Under the pieces are notes generated by a model. That model ran no database searches, was not told where the DNA came from, and worked only from the letters and a program-made list of their open reading frames with translations. A DNA stretch of 41,275 nucleotides. Origin: Burkholderiales bacterium. Its GTDB lineage: Bacteria > Pseudomonadota > Gammaproteobacteria > Burkholderiales > Burkholderiaceae_E. The DNA lies in assembly GCA_020248665.1 (NCBI GenBank), contig JADCHE010000019.1:1-41275 (forward strand), in the 5' to 3' direction. How positions within the stretch are numbered: position 1 is the first letter of the stretch; the number at the start of each line of letters is the position of its first letter. Both the position numbers and the translations under genes were made by a program. Below, in pieces: positions 40,491 through 41,275 of the stretch.

Positions 40491-41275
40491 GCGCGCCGCG
40501 GCTCGCCTGGGTCGGCGACGACTTCACCGGCGCGAGCGACACCCTCGCGACGCTCGCCACAGGCGGCGCGCGCGCGCTGCTGTTCCTCGACGTGCCGACC
40601 GCGGCGCGCCTCGCCGCGGTCGGGCCGCTCGACGCCGTCGGCGTCGCGACCGCGGTGCGCTCGATGGCGCCCGGGGCGATGCGCTCGGCGCTCGCGCCGA
40701 TCGCCGCGTGGCTCGCGGCGAGCGGCGTGCCGCTGGTGCACTACAAGGTCTGCTCGACCTGGGACAGTGCGCCTCACGTCGGCAACGTCGGCGAGGCGGT
40801 CCGCACGCTGTGGTCGCCCGCGTACGCACCGTGGGTCCCGCTGGTGGGCGGGCAGCCGAGCCTCGGGCGCTGGTGCGTGTTCGGGCAGCTCTTCGCGCAG
40901 GCGGGCGTCGGCGGGCCGGTGTTCCGCATCGACCGGCATCCGACGATGAGCCGCCATCCGGTCACGCCGATGGACGAGGCCGACCTCGCGGTGCACCTCG
41001 CGAAGCAGGGCCTCGCACCGGTCGCGACGATCGACTGGCGCACGCTGGAGGCGGGCGACGCGGCGATCGACGCGGCGCTGCGCGAGGCGATCGACGGCGC
41101 CGGCCCGGCCGACGCGTCCGGCCCGTGCGACGCCGGCGGCCGCGTCGCCCCGCCGCGCCCCGTGCTCCTCGACGCGATGCGCGACGCGCACCTCGCCGCG
41201 ATCGGCACCGCGCTCGCGCGGCACGCGCGCGGCCGGCCGGTGCTCGCGGTCGGCGCGAGCAGCGTCGCGCAGGCC
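40487..41275 (+). CDS. DUF1537 (four-carbon acid sugar) kinase, cut by the window edge
   Basis: 263 codons visible from a GTG overlapping the RuBisCO-like gene (GTGA). The frame is open to the right edge. The family signature GDDFTGASDTLATLATGG is near the N-terminus, then YKVCSTWDSAPHVGNVGEAV, VGGQPSLGRWCVFGQLFAQA and RHPTMSRHPVTPMDEADL, all matching the DUF1537 N-terminal domain. Family members phosphorylate threonate, erythronate, 3-oxo-tetronate or 3-oxo-isoapionate. Coupling to a RuBisCO-like protein favours the last type (OiaK-like). The nucleotide-binding C-terminal domain lies outside the window. Confidence 0.92.
   Translation, partial: MSAPRLAWVGDDFTGASDTLATLATGGARALLFLDVPTAARLAAVGPLDAVGVATAVRSMAPGAMRSALAPIAAWLAASGVPLVHYKVCSTWDSAPHVGNVGEAVRTLWSPAYAPWVPLVGGQPSLGRWCVFGQLFAQAGVGGPVFRIDRHPTMSRHPVTPMDEADLAVHLAKQGLAPVATIDWRTLEAGDAAIDAALREAIDGAGPADASGPCDAGGRVAPPRPVLLDAMRDAHLAAIGTALARHARGRPVLAVGASSVAQA

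Overview
The window is about 41 kb of very G+C-rich, densely coded bacterial chromosome. By eye almost every third codon position is G or C. The gene content points to a betaproteobacterium, most likely of the Burkholderiales. It includes a Bug-type (TctC) solute receptor beside a CaiB-type CoA transferase, a TRAP importer, a GTP-dependent PEP carboxykinase, a TraR/DksA protein next to the 'translational machinery protein' family, and a BrnT relic. I saw no rRNA, tRNA, CRISPR array, insertion sequence or phage gene. Lineage is inference from family content only.

Layout. 1-3.2 kb: a truncated GNAT acetyltransferase, a PdxA-family dehydrogenase, a low-specificity threonine aldolase and a broken Crp/Fnr regulator. 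3.2-5.3 kb: a flavin reductase diverging from a DUF2892 / TraR-DksA / translational-machinery-protein set, with a perfect CRP-type palindrome and an FNR-type box placed exactly at -41.5 of a -10 element. 5.3-8.9 kb: a small DUF2834-like membrane protein overlapping an XRE/MmyB regulator, a NYN-LOTUS putative RNase with a long Arg/Gly-rich linker, and a VapBC-like toxin-antitoxin pair. 9-15.2 kb: a hotdog thioesterase-like protein, a RidA/CnbZ-like deaminase candidate, a LysR scar, a lipocalin, an MFS permease and a formylglycine-type sulfatase. 15.3-20.3 kb: a frameshifted BrnT toxin, a CaiB CoA transferase divergent from a Bug receptor over a palindromic operator, a wrecked outer-membrane transporter gene, an MFS permease and a wrecked TetR gene. 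20.3-26.2 kb: pckG with a clean terminator, then a KefF/KefC-like antiporter pair and an overlapping MFS gene.

26.2-32.8 kb is a metal-acquisition island. It holds a Fur-family repressor, a divergent TonB-dependent receptor, a tightly overlapping FecCDE/BtuCDF-type ABC importer, and a CobW/COG0523 GTPase with its own promoter. The receptor promoter and the CobW promoter carry near-identical 16-bp boxes (12 of 16 positions shared), so receptor, importer and metallochaperone are probably one regulon. A methyl-accepting chemotaxis protein follows.

34.6-41.3 kb looks like a complete sugar-acid catabolic operon that runs off the window. It has a LacI-type regulator, divergent TRAP dctPQM, a VOC enzyme, a RuBisCO-like protein and a DUF1537 (four-carbon acid sugar) kinase. 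By eye the RuBisCO-like protein keeps nearly all RuBisCO active-site residues. The kinase plus RuBisCO-like pair matches the logic of the D-apionate / 3-oxo-isoapionate pathways, and the VOC enzyme is an unexplained extra. This is the most interesting part of the window.

A second theme is decay. Between 1 and 20.3 kb at least six genes are relics, at least three of them transcription regulators (Crp/Fnr, LysR, TetR), with frameshifts, lost helix-turn-helix segments or missing ends, while the genes beside them stay intact.
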